Positions 7,070 through 18,419 are shown, numbered from the stretch's first letter. The stretch is 32,076 nt of DNA from Hyphomicrobiales bacterium (GCA_026400435.1 JAPLOZ010000089.1:1-32076); one strand, 5' to 3'. The notes: generated by a model not told the origin, from the letters alone. Program-made: numbers and translations.

Positions 7070-8953
7070 ATGGCAATGGCAACGACTGCCGGCGGCAAGA
7101 GCCGCAGCATGAGCCGCGAGGAGAAGAAGGTCATCTTCGCTTCTTCGCTCGGCACCGTGTTCGAATGGTACGACTTTTACCTCTACGGTTCGCTCGCCGC
7201 ATTCATCGGCGCAACCTTCTTCTCCAGCTATCCGGAAGCCACGCGCAACATCTTCGCCCTGCTGGCCTTCGCCGCCGGCTTCCTCGTGCGCCCGTTCGGC
7301 GCGCTGGTGTTCGGCCGGATCGGCGATCTCGTCGGCCGCAAATACACCTTCCTCATCACCATCCTGATCATGGGCATGTCGACCTTCCTCGTCGGCCTGC
7401 TGCCGGGTTCCGCGACATGGGGCATCGCGGCGCCGGTCATCCTGGTCGCATTGCGCATGCTGCAGGGCCTGGCGCTCGGCGGCGAGTATGGCGGTGCCGC
7501 GACCTATGTCGCCGAGCACGCGCCGGACGACCGCCGCGGCTATTATACGTCGTGGATCCAGACGACAGCCACTCTCGGCCTGTTCCTGTCGCTGGTGGTC
7601 ATCCTGATCATCCAGAACGTGATGACGAAGGAAGACTTCGCAGCCTGGGGCTGGCGCATTCCGTTCCTGCTGTCCTTCATCCTGCTCGGTATTTCAGTCT
7701 GGATTCGTCTGTCGCTGAGCGAATCGCCGACCTTCCTGCGCATGAAGGAGGAGGGCAAGGGCTCCAAGGCGCCGCTGTCGGAGGCCTTCGGCCAGTGGAA
7801 GAACGCCAAGATCGCGCTGCTCGCTTTGCTCGGCCTCACGGCCGGCCAGGCGGTGGTGTGGTACTCGGGCCAGTTCTACGCGCTGTTCTTCCTGCAGAAT
7901 GTGCTGAAGGTAGATGCCGTGTCGGTCAACATCATGATCGCCATCGCACTCGCGCTTGGCACCGGTGGCTTCATCCTGTTCGGCTGGCTGTCCGACAAGA
8001 TCGGCCGCAAGCCCATCATCATGGCCGGCCTGGCGCTCGCCATCCTCACCTACTTCCCGCTGTTCAAGGCGCTGACATGGGCGGCCAACCCCGCACTCGC
8101 CACCGCACAGCAGAACACCCGTGCGACGGTCACCGCCGCACCGGGAGATTGCAGGTTCCAGTTCAACCCTGTCGGCACCGCCAAGTTCACCACGTCCTGC
8201 GACATCGCGACCTCGTTCCTGACCCGCAACTCGGTGCCCTACGACGTTGTCGCAACTGCGGCGCCGGGCACGCCGGCAACCGTCAAGATCGGCGACACCA
8301 CCATCGAGTCATATGACTCCGTGGCGGCCGGCGATCAGGCGGCGGCCAAGGGCGCCGCTTTCAACAAGGCGGTCAACATTGCACTGCAGGCCGGCGGCTA
8401 TCCGCTGGTCCGGGGTGCGGCCACTGTTGCCGACCAGAAACTCGACGCGTTCGTTGCAGCGAACCCGGAACTTTCCCTCGACGCGGCGGCCATACGCGGC
8501 AGCGAGAAAAAGGAAATTCCCATTGAGAAGGCGATAAAAGACAAGCTCGTGACCGCCGAGGAAGCGGCCGGCGCGACCTCCATCACGGCCTACAGCGTGC
8601 CATCAGCCGGAGCGTTCACGATGGTTGCCGCCCCGGACCAGGTCAACTGGCCGATGGTCATCGCCATCCTGCTCGTCCTCGTCATCTACGTGACGATGGT
8701 CTACGGGCCGATCGCGGCGATCCTGGTCGAGATGTTCCCGACCCGCATCCGCTACACCGGCATGTCGCTGCCCTATCACATCGGCAACGGCTGGTTCGGC
8801 GGCCTCCTCCCGGCGACGGTCTTTGCCATGAGCGCGGCCAAGGGCGACATCTATTTCGGCCTTTGGTATCCGATCGCGGTCGCTGCGATGTCGCTGGTGA
8901 TCGGGCTGATCTTCGTGAGGGATACTCTCGGCACCGACCTGCACGCGAAGTAG
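7070..8953 (+). CDS. MFS transporter, metabolite:H+ symporter (MHS/ProP-like) with large periplasmic insert
   Basis: A 627-residue transporter. The N-half has the MHS opening FASSLGTVFEWYDFYLYGSL, the MFS loop motif GRIGDLVGRKYTF (TM2-3 loop) and LQGLALGGEYGGAATYVAEH. The C-half has GWLSDKIGRKPIIMAG, then TM8. Between TM8 (about residue 336) and TM9 (about 525) lies a roughly 187-residue hydrophilic insert with two cysteines (DCRF and TSCDIA); helices 9-12 follow (MVYGPIAAILVEMFPTRIRY). Typical MHS carriers of about 430-550 residues take up osmolytes or organic acids with protons; the substrate here is unknown. The start is ATG 7070 with GGGGAGG 9 nt upstream. A strong terminator follows at 8972. 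Confidence 0.93.
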   Translation: MAMATTAGGKSRSMSREEKKVIFASSLGTVFEWYDFYLYGSLAAFIGATFFSSYPEATRNIFALLAFAAGFLVRPFGALVFGRIGDLVGRKYTFLITILIMGMSTFLVGLLPGSATWGIAAPVILVALRMLQGLALGGEYGGAATYVAEHAPDDRRGYYTSWIQTTATLGLFLSLVVILIIQNVMTKEDFAAWGWRIPFLLSFILLGISVWIRLSLSESPTFLRMKEEGKGSKAPLSEAFGQWKNAKIALLALLGLTAGQAVVWYSGQFYALFFLQNVLKVDAVSVNIMIAIALALGTGGFILFGWLSDKIGRKPIIMAGLALAILTYFPLFKALTWAANPALATAQQNTRATVTAAPGDCRFQFNPVGTAKFTTSCDIATSFLTRNSVPYDVVATAAPGTPATVKIGDTTIESYDSVAAGDQAAAKGAAFNKAVNIALQAGGYPLVRGAATVADQKLDAFVAANPELSLDAAAIRGSEKKEIPIEKAIKDKLVTAEEAAGATSITAYSVPSAGAFTMVAAPDQVNWPMVIAILLVLVIYVTMVYGPIAAILVEMFPTRIRYTGMSLPYHIGNGWFGGLLPATVFAMSAAKGDIYFGLWYPIAVAAMSLVIGLIFVRDTLGTDLHAK

Positions 8954-8971
8954 TTGCTCCCATTCGTAACA

Positions 8972-9006
8972 AAAAGAGCCCGGCAGCGCGTCTGCCGGGC
9001 TCTTTT
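8972..9006 (+). terminator. Strong intrinsic terminator after the MHS transporter
   Basis: A perfect 15-bp stem (AAAAGAGCCCGGCAG, 8972-8986, against 8992-9006) with a 5-base loop CGCGT, ending in TCTTTT. It lies 18 bases after the transporter stop. Its A-tract/T-tract symmetry would let it work in both directions. Confidence 0.93.
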
Positions 9007-9316
9007 GGCTATGGACCAGACTCGTCGTGTGCTGGCTTCCGGGCAAAACCCTGCGATCGTAGGCAAAACCGCGCCCGGTCCTTGGAATCGACCTCAGACG
9101 GGGTTCCAACCTGATGCTGTGCCTGCACGTCACACGTTTGGAACAAACCGGTGAGACAACAACCGCGGCAACGTTCACTTCGATAACGTGACGTTGGTTG
9201 GCGCTTCTGCTTCCCGAAGCAATTGCTGTGTTGAGCGGGATCTGGGCCTTGCCATAACATACATCTGGAGTCAGCTTCCGCAGCGCGATTTTAATGTTTG
9301 AATACACCCTCTCAAG
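9007..9316. other. Gene-free interval between two terminators
   Basis: About 310 bases between the transporter terminator and the glnA terminator. Open frames here lack ribosome-binding sites and domains. The only structure noticed is a short palindrome TGCTTC-CC-GAAGCA near 9210. Nothing else was seen. Confidence 0.5.
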
Positions 9317-9346
9317 AAAAACCCCGGCGTTTGCGCCGGGGTTTTT
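9317..9346 (-). terminator. Intrinsic terminator of the glnB-glnA operon
   Basis: A 13-bp stem (AAAAACCCCGGCG, 9317-9329, against 9334-9346) with loop TTTG. It is 29 bases beyond the glnA stop codon. On the minus strand the stem ends in a U-rich run. Confidence 0.93.
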
Positions 9347-9374
9347 GTTTTCCAGAACTCGACCGACCGCCTTC

Positions 9375-10784
9375 TCACACCGAATAATACATGTCGAACT
9401 CGACCGGGTGTGGCGTCATCTCGAAGCGCATCACCTCGGCCATCTTCAGTTCGATGTACGCGTCGATCTGGTCGTCGTCGAAAACGCCGCCGGCCTTCAG
9501 GAAGCCGCGGTCCTTGTCGAGGTTCTGCAGCGCCTCGCGCAGCGAACCGCACACGGTCGGGATCTTCTTCAGCTCCTTCGGCGGCAGGTCGTAAAGATCC
9601 TTGTCCATCGGTTGTCCCGGATGGATCTTGTTCTTGATGCCGTCGAGGCCGGCCATCAGCATCGCCGCGAAAGCGAGATAGGGGTTCGCGCCCGGATCGG
9701 GGAAGCGGACCTCGACGCGCTTCGACTTCGGCGAGGAGCCGAAGGGGATACGGCACGACGCCGAACGGTTGCGCGCCGAATAGGCGAGCAACACCGGCGC
9801 TTCGTAGCCGGGCACCAGCCGCTTGTAGGAGTTGGTCAGCGGGTTGGTGAAGGCGTTGATCGCCTTGGCATGCTTGATGATGCCGCCGATGTAGAACAGG
9901 CAGGTTTCCGACAAGCCGGCATACTCATTGCTGGCGAATGTCGGCTTGCCGTTCTTCCAGATCGACTGGTGGACGTGCATGCCCGAGCCGTTGTCGCCGA
10001 AGATCGGTTTCGGCATGAAGGTCGCGGTCTTGCCATAGGCGTTGGCGACCTGGTGCACGACGTACTTGTAGATCAGCATCTTGTCGGCGTTGCGCACGAG
10101 CGTGTCGAACTTGATGCCGAGTTCGTGCTGGCCGGCCGCCACCTCGTGGTGATGCTTCTCGACGCGCACGCCCATCTCCGAGAGCACGGTCAGCATTTCA
10201 GAGCGCATGTCCTGCGCCGAATCGATCGGCGGCACCGGGAAGTAACCGCCCTTGACCCGCGGGCGGTGGCCGAGGTTGCCGGTCTCGTAGTCGGTGTCGT
10301 CGTTCGACGGCAGCTCGGTCGAGTCGAGACGGAACCCGGTGTTGTAGGGGTCGGCCTTGTACTTGACGTCGTCGAACACGAAGAACTCGGCTTCGGGACC
10401 AACCATGATCGTATCGCCGACGCCCTCCGCCTTCATGTAGGCCTCGGCCTTCTTGGCTGTGCCGCGCGGGTCGCGATTGTAAGGCTCGCCGGAGATCGGA
10501 TCGAGAATGTCGCACAGCACGACCATGGTCGACTGCGCGAAGAAGGGGTCCATGTGGACCGTGTCAGTGTCGGGCATCAGAACCATGTCGGATTCGTTGA
10601 TGGCCTTCCATCCGGCGATCGACGAACCGTCGAACATCACGCCGTCGGCGAACATGTCCTCGTCGACCTCGATGACGTCCATCGTTACGTGCTGAAGCTT
10701 GCCCTTCGGATCCGTGAAGCGCAGATCAACGAACTTAACGTCGTTGTCCTTGATCTGCTTCATGATTTCTTTGGCTGTCGTCAT
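9375..10784 (-). CDS. glnA: Glutamine synthetase type I
   Basis: A 469-residue enzyme matching GSI length. It makes glutamine from glutamate, ammonia and ATP in the cytoplasm and is the main ammonia-assimilation step. Visible motifs are [18 protein letters not shown] (Asp-50-type loop), [10 protein letters not shown] (metal-binding Glu), [20 protein letters not shown], the ATP/metal segment [26 protein letters not shown], and [10 protein letters not shown] with the adenylylation Tyr at residue 398, so activity is probably controlled by GlnE adenylylation. AGGG is located 10 nt before the ATG at 10784. It is the second gene of a glnB-glnA operon (60-nt gap) and is followed by an intrinsic terminator. 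Confidence 0.98.
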   Translation of the reverse strand: MTTAKEIMKQIKDNDVKFVDLRFTDPKGKLQHVTMDVIEVDEDMFADGVMFDGSSIAGWKAINESDMVLMPDTDTVHMDPFFAQSTMVVLCDILDPISGEPYNRDPRGTAKKAEAYMKAEGVGDTIMVGPEAEFFVFDDVKYKADPYNTGFRLDSTELPSNDDTDYETGNLGHRPRVKGGYFPVPPIDSAQDMRSEMLTVLSEMGVRVEKHHHEVAAGQHELGIKFDTLVRNADKMLIYKYVVHQVANAYGKTATFMPKPIFGDNGSGMHVHQSIWKNGKPTFASNEYAGLSETCLFYIGGIIKHAKAINAFTNPLTNSYKRLVPGYEAPVLLAYSARNRSASCRIPFGSSPKSKRVEVRFPDPGANPYLAFAAMLMAGLDGIKNKIHPGQPMDKDLYDLPPKELKKIPTVCGSLREALQNLDKDRGFLKAGGVFDDDQIDAYIELKMAEVMRFEMTPHPVEFDMYYSV

Positions 10785-10844
10785 GTGCGCTTTTCCCTGG
10801 ATGGTGTTTTTTTGAATAAGTTTCTTCTTGAAATACCTTGAGGA

Positions 10845-11228
<384 letters not shown>

Positions 11229-11242
11229 CTAGCGCACCATGT

Positions 11243-11258
11243 AGCACGAACCGTGCCA
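11243..11258 (-). promoter_or_regulatory. Sigma-54 promoter for glnB-glnA
   Basis: On the minus strand the sequence reads TGGCACGGTTCGTGCT, i.e. a perfect -24 box TGGCACG and a -12 box GTGCT (consensus TTGCW) at exact sigma-54 spacing. It lies about 60 bases upstream of the glnB start codon. The only deviation is G for the first T of the -12 box. Confidence 0.85.
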
Positions 11259-11346
11259 ACCTCGCGGGGCGAGGTATTGTTGCGTCGAGACCGGCAGTCC
11301 GAACGAACTTTGATTTCCAGTGAGCATTTCATTCCGAAACCGCCTT

Positions 11347-11395
11347 TTCCGTGCGCAGCGAGCCGAAATGGCGCGGAATGAGGCAGCGCACGGAA
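11347..11395. repeat. 10-bp perfect inverted repeat in the glnB/nnr control region
   Basis: TTCCGTGCGC (11347-11356) and GCGCACGGAA (11386-11395) are separated by 29 bases, between the sigma-54 promoter and the NtrC-like site. The arms contain GTGC/GCAC half-sites, so they may be degenerate NtrC sites or bind another regulator. Confidence 0.5.
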
Positions 11396-11404
11396 TAGGC
11401 ATAG

Positions 11405-11421
11405 TGCACCAATATTGTGCA
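11405..11421. promoter_or_regulatory. NtrC enhancer site
   Basis: TGCACCAATATTGTGCA matches the NtrC dyad (GCAC-N7-GTGC, similar to the glnA sites of enteric bacteria). It lies about 147 bases upstream of the sigma-54 element, a usual enhancer distance. It is also 72 bases from the divergent nnr start codon. Confidence 0.78.
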
Positions 11422-11492
11422 GAACGGGAGTGCGCTTGACGTCGCAAGGCCGACAACTTCGCAGCGATGCTCCGTCGTGCTAGGGGCAGATC

Positions 11493-12995
11493 ATGGGACA
11501 CGAACTGCTGACGCCGCTGGAGATGGGGCAGGCTGACCGGCTGACCATTGAGGCTGGTCCGTACGACGGCATCGATCTCATGCGTCGGGCAGGGGCAGCC
11601 GTTGCAGCCGTTGTGCTTGAGCGATACCCCGATGCTGCTGTGGCCGACGTCCTGTGCGGCCCCGGCAACAATGGTGGCGACGGCTATGTCGTTGCGCGGC
11701 TGTTGGCCGAGGCGGGCATGACGGTGCGGGTGTGGGCTCTCGGCCGCCCCAGGGGCGGAACCGATGCGGCAACGGCGGCCGCCGAATGCCCGCTGAAACC
11801 ACGACGGCTGTCCGCCTATGCTCCTGTTGCAGGAACGGTGGTGGTCGATGCGCTGTTCGGGGCCGGGCTGTCGAAGCCGGTCGAAGGCGAGGCCGCGTCG
11901 GCGATACGAAAATGCGCAGACGCCGATGTCCGCGTCGTCGCGGTCGACCTGCCGTCGGGTGTATCGGGCGACGGCGGCGAAGTGCAGGGGGCGGCGTTCA
12001 GGGCGCTGAAGACGGTCACCTTCTTCCGCAAGAAGCCAGGCCATCTGCTCTATCCGGGCCGGGAACACTGCGGCGAGACTGTAGTCGCCGGGATCGGCAT
12101 CCGGGACGACGTGCTTACCGCAATCGCGCCAAACTGCTTCGAGAACACGCCGCAGCTTTGGCGGTCGATCTTTCCGCAGCCGTCGGTCGCCACCCACAAA
12201 TATGCGCGCGGCCATGTGGGTGTGCTGTCCGGTGGACCGTCGTCGACCGGCGCCGCGCGGCTGTCAGCGCGCGCTGCGGCGCGGTCAGGCGCGGGCGCCG
12301 TGACGCTGCTCTCGCCGGGCAACGCGCTGCAGGTCAACGCCGCCCACCTGACGTCGATCATCCTGCGCAAGGCTGACGCGATCGGGGAGATCGCGCAATG
12401 GCTGGGCGAGCGCAGGCCGGCAGCCATGGTTGTAGGGCCAGGCCTCGGGCTGAGCGGCAAGGCCGGCGACCTCGTGCTCAAGCTGGTCAAGGCGAGCGCG
12501 GGAGTGGTGCGTCACGTCGTGCTGGACGCCGACGCGCTGACCCACCTGTCGCAGAAGCGCGCCGCGTTCCTAAAAGCGTTCAGGGCGAAGGGCGCTGCCG
12601 AAGTGGTTCTTACCCCGCACGAGGGCGAGTACGCGCGGGTGTTTCCGGAATTTGCCGGCGACGAAAGCCTGTCGAAGCTCGACCGGGCGAGAAAGGCCGC
12701 GGCGCTGACTGGATCGACGCTGATCCTGAAGGGCCCCGACACCGTGATCGCCGCGCCGGACGGCCGCGCCGCGGTCAATGCGAACGCTGCCCCGTGGCTC
12801 GCGACCGCTGGCTCAGGCGACGTGCTGGCCGGCATCGCGGCCGGTCTGCTGGCGCAAGGCATGCCGACCTTCGAAGCGGCCTGCGCTGCAGTCTGGCTGC
12901 ATGGCGAGGCGGGATCGCGTTTCGGGCTTGGGTTGATCGCCGAGGACCTGCCCGACCTGCTGCCGCCGCTGTTGCGCGAAATTCTCAAGCCGTGA
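11493..12995 (+). CDS. nnr: Bifunctional NAD(P)HX epimerase / ADP-dependent NAD(P)HX dehydratase
   Basis: A 500-residue fusion that repairs hydrated NADH/NADPH. The N-terminal epimerase (YjeF_N, residues about 1-220) shows LCGPGNNGGDGYVVARLL, VVVDALFGAGL and VVAVDLPSGVSGD. The C-terminal dehydratase (ribokinase-like, residues about 225-500) shows RGHVGVLSGGP, VVGPGLGLSG, LDADAL, LTPHEGEYARVF and the catalytic signature ATAGSGDVLAGIAAGLL. The epimerase interconverts the R and S hydrates and the dehydratase restores the cofactor with ADP. The start is ATG 11493 after a GGGG-containing leader. It is divergent from glnB and its last 11 bases overlap the 3' end of the DUF72 gene. Confidence 0.96.
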   Translation: MGHELLTPLEMGQADRLTIEAGPYDGIDLMRRAGAAVAAVVLERYPDAAVADVLCGPGNNGGDGYVVARLLAEAGMTVRVWALGRPRGGTDAATAAAECPLKPRRLSAYAPVAGTVVVDALFGAGLSKPVEGEAASAIRKCADADVRVVAVDLPSGVSGDGGEVQGAAFRALKTVTFFRKKPGHLLYPGREHCGETVVAGIGIRDDVLTAIAPNCFENTPQLWRSIFPQPSVATHKYARGHVGVLSGGPSSTGAARLSARAAARSGAGAVTLLSPGNALQVNAAHLTSIILRKADAIGEIAQWLGERRPAAMVVGPGLGLSGKAGDLVLKLVKASAGVVRHVVLDADALTHLSQKRAAFLKAFRAKGAAEVVLTPHEGEYARVFPEFAGDESLSKLDRARKAAALTGSTLILKGPDTVIAAPDGRAAVNANAAPWLATAGSGDVLAGIAAGLLAQGMPTFEAACAAVWLHGEAGSRFGLGLIAEDLPDLLPPLLREILKP

Positions 12996-13815
12996 CGCGC
13001 TCCATGAACGCCATGGCGCCCTGCGGCGCGCGCAGCTTGCCCTCGTGGATGATGTAGACGAACACGTCGCGCGGTTCATTTTTCGCCGACCGTGACGGGT
13101 CGGCATAGGGCAGGTCTTCGGGCTGCCCGCCCTGCGCCCACAGCTTCGCCCGCGCAACCCACGCGTCGAGTTGTTTGGGCGGATAGGCGGTGGCAACCGC
13201 GTCCTCGCCCTTCTGCAGCCGGGCATAGACGAAGTCGGCCGTGATGTCGGCGAATTCAGGGTAGTCGTGGTGATGGGCGTAGCAAATCGCGCAGCCGTGC
13301 TTTTCTGCCAGCGCCACGAACTCCGGCACCGCGAAGGACGCGTTGCGCACCTCGAGCGCGTGGCGCAGCGAAAGCCCGGCATGTTTGCGCGGCAGGAGCT
13401 TCAGGAACCCCTCGAAATCGGCGGCGTCGAATTTCTTGGTCGGCGCGAACTGCCAGACGATCGGCCCGAGTTTTGGGCCGAGTTCCTCCAGCCCCTGCGC
13501 GAAAAACTTGCGCATCGACTCGCCGGCGTCGGCCAGCACCTTACGGTTGGTGACGAAGCGGTTGCCCTTGATGGAAAACACAAAGACATCGGGCGTCTCG
13601 GCCGCCCATTTGGCGTAGGTTTCGGGCCTGAACCCGGAATAATAGGTGCCGTTGACCTCGATGGTCGGGACGGCGCGCGAGGCGAATTCAAGTTGCTTCT
13701 TCTTCGACAGCTTTTCCGGGTAGAAGGTGCCTTCCCACGGCTCGAAGGTCCAGCCGCCCATTCCTGCGCGAATCTGGCCGGCCCGGATCTCGCCGGCGCT
13801 TTTCTTTCCGGTCAT
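12985..13815 (-). CDS. DUF72 (YecE-like) family protein
   Basis: A 276-residue TIM-barrel protein of the DUF72 family. It begins with the characteristic IRAGMGGWTFEPWEGTFYPE, then KQLEFASRAVPTIEVNGTYY, DVFVFSIKGNRFVTNRK, PIVWQFAPTKKFDAADFEGF, HALEVRNASF, and a C-terminal DVFVYIIHEGK. The biochemical function of DUF72 proteins is not established. The start is ATG 13815 with GGGAG 7 nt upstream, in preference to a longer frame with no support. It converges with nnr, with an 11-base overlap of the ends. Confidence 0.93.
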   Translation of the reverse strand: MTGKKSAGEIRAGQIRAGMGGWTFEPWEGTFYPEKLSKKKQLEFASRAVPTIEVNGTYYSGFRPETYAKWAAETPDVFVFSIKGNRFVTNRKVLADAGESMRKFFAQGLEELGPKLGPIVWQFAPTKKFDAADFEGFLKLLPRKHAGLSLRHALEVRNASFAVPEFVALAEKHGCAICYAHHHDYPEFADITADFVYARLQKGEDAVATAYPPKQLDAWVARAKLWAQGGQPEDLPYADPSRSAKNEPRDVFVYIIHEGKLRAPQGAMAFMERVTA

Positions 13816-13967
13816 GCAAACGCTCCCTTTTCGTGGCGCGTAAAGTGCGCGGCGCGACGGGATTTGTCCATCGATGCGGAAACGCTGCTGACAGTCATGA
13901 CGTGTCGGGGCGCTGCAGCGCATATAGGGCGAGCGAATGGGCGTGGGCGAGGATTTCGTCGACCTCG

Positions 13968-14012
13968 CGAAGCGCGGTGGGGCGCGGCAAGGATGACGAA
14001 GCGCGGTGGGGC
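13968..14012. repeat. 16-bp direct repeat
   Basis: CGAAGCGCGGTGGGGC occurs at 13968-13983 and again at 13997-14012 (period 29), in the 222-base gap between the DUF72 gene and the antitoxin-like gene. It looks like a small tandem duplication; no further copies follow. Confidence 0.6.
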
Positions 14013-14037
14013 ACGGCGAGCTTGATGCGCTGCGTGG

Positions 14038-14250
14038 TTAAGCGACCTTGGTCAATTCGAAGACCTGTCCGAAGCGCGCTGCCGCCGTGACGTCCCCACG
14101 CCTGAGCGCTTCGCGGACATCGTCGAGCTTGAGCATGTCGTTATGGGAGAGGTAGGGCGACCAGCCAGTCTCGTCGTGGATGAGGGTGACCGGGACTTTG
14201 GCGACGAGGTTGCCCTGTCCGACCAGCTTGACGGACGGTTCGGTCTTCAT
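14038..14250 (-). CDS. Small antitoxin-like protein paired with a broken DUF4258 gene
   Basis: A 70-residue protein with a beta-rich first half (VKLVGQGNLVAKVPVTLIHD) and GWSPYLSHNDMLKLDDVREA, followed by a helical tail. Small proteins of this shape, with a GWSPY-type motif and a DDVREALRRGD helix, are in my recollection encoded directly after DUF4258 proteins, which suggests a toxin-antitoxin-like pair; this is from memory and not proven here. The start is ATG 14250 with an AGGA-type Shine-Dalgarno. It begins 10 bases after the end of the frameshifted DUF4258 gene on the same strand, behind uvrA. Confidence 0.72.
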   Translation of the reverse strand: MKTEPSVKLVGQGNLVAKVPVTLIHDETGWSPYLSHNDMLKLDDVREALRRGDVTAAARFGQVFELTKVA

Positions 14251-14260
14251 TGCCTTGTCC

Positions 14261-14567
14261 TCAGTTCTTCGTCCCATTCCAGGTTGCTCGGCCAATATGC
14301 GGTGACCAAAGCCGCTGGCTTTTGTTTCTCGCCCGGATGCCCCAGACGGCATGCGCTATCCGTCCGTCTTCGAACACATGCCGGGCGAGAAAGCACGGTC
14401 CGTGGGCATAGTCGGGATACCACTCGAGTATTTCGGCTTTGCCGAGTGTCATCACCAACTGGCGGTAGGATATGTCCTTTTACTTACTGCAATCTTCCAT
14501 ATGCGTGATCCGAGGTCCGCACCTCGCCGGCTGCGACCAGTCGGCGGATATGGTCCACAAAATCCAT
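14261..14567 (-). pseudogene. DUF4258 toxin-like gene, frameshifted
   Basis: The first part (ATG at 14567, immediately after the uvrA TAG) reads MDFVDHIRRLVAAGEVRTSD then HAYGRLQ and stops at TAA 14486-14484. A second frame resumes with KDISYRQLVMTLGKAEILEW, then YPDYAHGPCFLARHVFEDGR and AHAVWGI, ending at 14261. Joined, they form a typical DUF4258 protein: an N-terminal HA-x-x-R-box and a central EWYPDY-GPCFL-HAVWGI sheet. The two parts are offset by one base, and both frames contain a TAA in the TAAGTAA stretch, so a simple one-base fix would not restore the gene. DUF4258 proteins resemble RelE/BrnT-type toxins. The C-terminal part has possible TTG/GTG/ATG starts near 14460 and might still be made. 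Confidence 0.75.
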
Positions 14568-17489
<2,922 letters not shown>

Positions 17490-17642
17490 GCCGGTCCGCC
17501 GCCTCGTCTCAATCAGATTTCGGGATGGCGGGGGGTGCTACCGGCCAGTCCCATATTTAGGTGTTTTTTGCGCCACGTCGAGGGGCCGTCTTTTCCCACG
17601 CATCAGGTCTAGCCCTGGCGCCTGCCAAAGGGCAAGCGCAAA

Positions 17643-17657
17643 GAACAAACGCCGAAC
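17643..17657 (-). promoter_or_regulatory. LexA box of uvrA
   Basis: GAACAAACGCCGAAC is an exact GAAC-N7-GAAC direct repeat, the SOS box of alphaproteobacteria (GTTC-N7-GTTC on the other strand). It lies 154 bases upstream of the uvrA start codon. Confidence 0.82.
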
Positions 17658-18101
17658 AGCCTCCTGACATCACGCTGTGGATAGAGAGCGGCAAAGGCCC
17701 GCGCGATCACGTTTCGTTGCAGGCGTCGGTTCGCGGTTGACGCACCCGGCCATGAGGTCCAGATTCCAGGCGTCTCACGGATCCGGATGCCTGCGGGCAT
17801 CATTCGCCGCAACACCCCGCAAGGGCGGCTTGCGAGACGCCGCAAGCGCGCGAAGAGGCTTCGGAGAGACGACCGGAAACTGACGAAGGAGCGAGGCATG
17901 ACTCCACCGGACAGTATCGAAGGGCTTCGCTGAGATAGCGGAGCCGCGGCAGCAAGGCGCCTCACCCTTTGATGGCGGTAACTGCCGAACCCCATAAATC
18001 GCAGAGACTCATTGGTCGGATCGTCGGCTTGGCCGCGTAGCATCCGAAGAAACGCCGGTGATGATTTACCGGCACGATCGGGCAAGCACCCGAACAAACA
18101 T

Positions 18102-18130
18102 GGCCCTGTTCTCCTGATGGAGGCAGGGCC
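18102..18130. other. Stable two-part hairpin, function unknown
   Basis: GGCCCTG (18102-18108) pairs with CAGGGCC (18124-18130), and inside it CTCC (18111-18114) pairs with GGAG (18119-18122) around a TGAT loop. There is no U-tract. It may be a structured RNA element, a protein-binding palindrome or the end of a small transcript. Confidence 0.4.
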
Positions 18131-18185
18131 GCCCTGATGTAAGATGGGACCAGCGGAGCTTAGCTGCGACGGCCGTAGACAGGCC

Positions 18186-18419
18186 TCAGCGAAGCGGCCT
18201 TCCCGCAGATCCGGCGCCGATATCGACGGCCACGCTGCCCGAGACATTCACGTCCCAATCGCCGACACGGATCGCATCATCGTGCTGGTGAGCCGGTTGA
18301 TCCTCGGGCTCCGGCATAGGTTGGACGATCGGTTTGGGCGCGACGACGCCGGGAAGGTCATCCGCGAATGCGGACGCTGCGGCAATGCTTGCGACCAGGA
18401 TCAGGACGATGCGCTTCAT
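18186..18419 (-). CDS. Small exported protein, unknown
   Basis: A 77-residue protein with a clear signal peptide (MKRIVLILVASIAAASAFAD, cleavage after AFA). The mature part is Pro/Glu/His-rich (PKPIVQPMPEPEDQPAHQHD), followed by WDVNVSGSVAVDIG, a beta-strand pattern also seen in rhizobial exported proteins. No ribosome-binding site is obvious before ATG 18419, which lowers confidence. It is divergent from ssb and could share its promoter region. No family is recognised. Confidence 0.58.
   Translation of the reverse strand: MKRIVLILVASIAAASAFADDLPGVVAPKPIVQPMPEPEDQPAHQHDDAIRVGDWDVNVSGSVAVDIGAGSAGRPLR

Larger units (their letters stand above)
17490..18185. other. Gene-free interval upstream of uvrA
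   Basis: About 700 bases without a recognisable gene. A long open frame on the minus strand (to 18247) is Arg/Ser/Pro-rich with no domain, start signal or similarity I recognise. The interval holds the uvrA LexA box (17643-17657) and a stable hairpin at 18102-18130, listed separately. A small RNA or a decayed gene cannot be excluded. Confidence 0.5.

Noticed and set aside
6985-8316. 443-residue frame within the MHS transporter
   Set aside because: Same strand but a different frame, rich in Arg/His/Pro and without membrane helices; the transporter frame is clearly real.
9294-10841. 515-residue open frame opposite glnA
   Set aside because: It is the antisense shadow of a GC-rich gene; the glnA and glnB proteins are unmistakable and this frame has no domain.
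11436-11464. Sigma-70 promoter for nnr starting at TTGACG
   Set aside because: The -35 is good, but no recognisable -10 lies at 16-18 bases.
17609-18247. 212-residue minus-strand frame upstream of uvrA
   Set aside because: Arg/Ser/Pro-rich, no ribosome-binding site or domain, and it overlaps the LexA box and the exported-protein gene.
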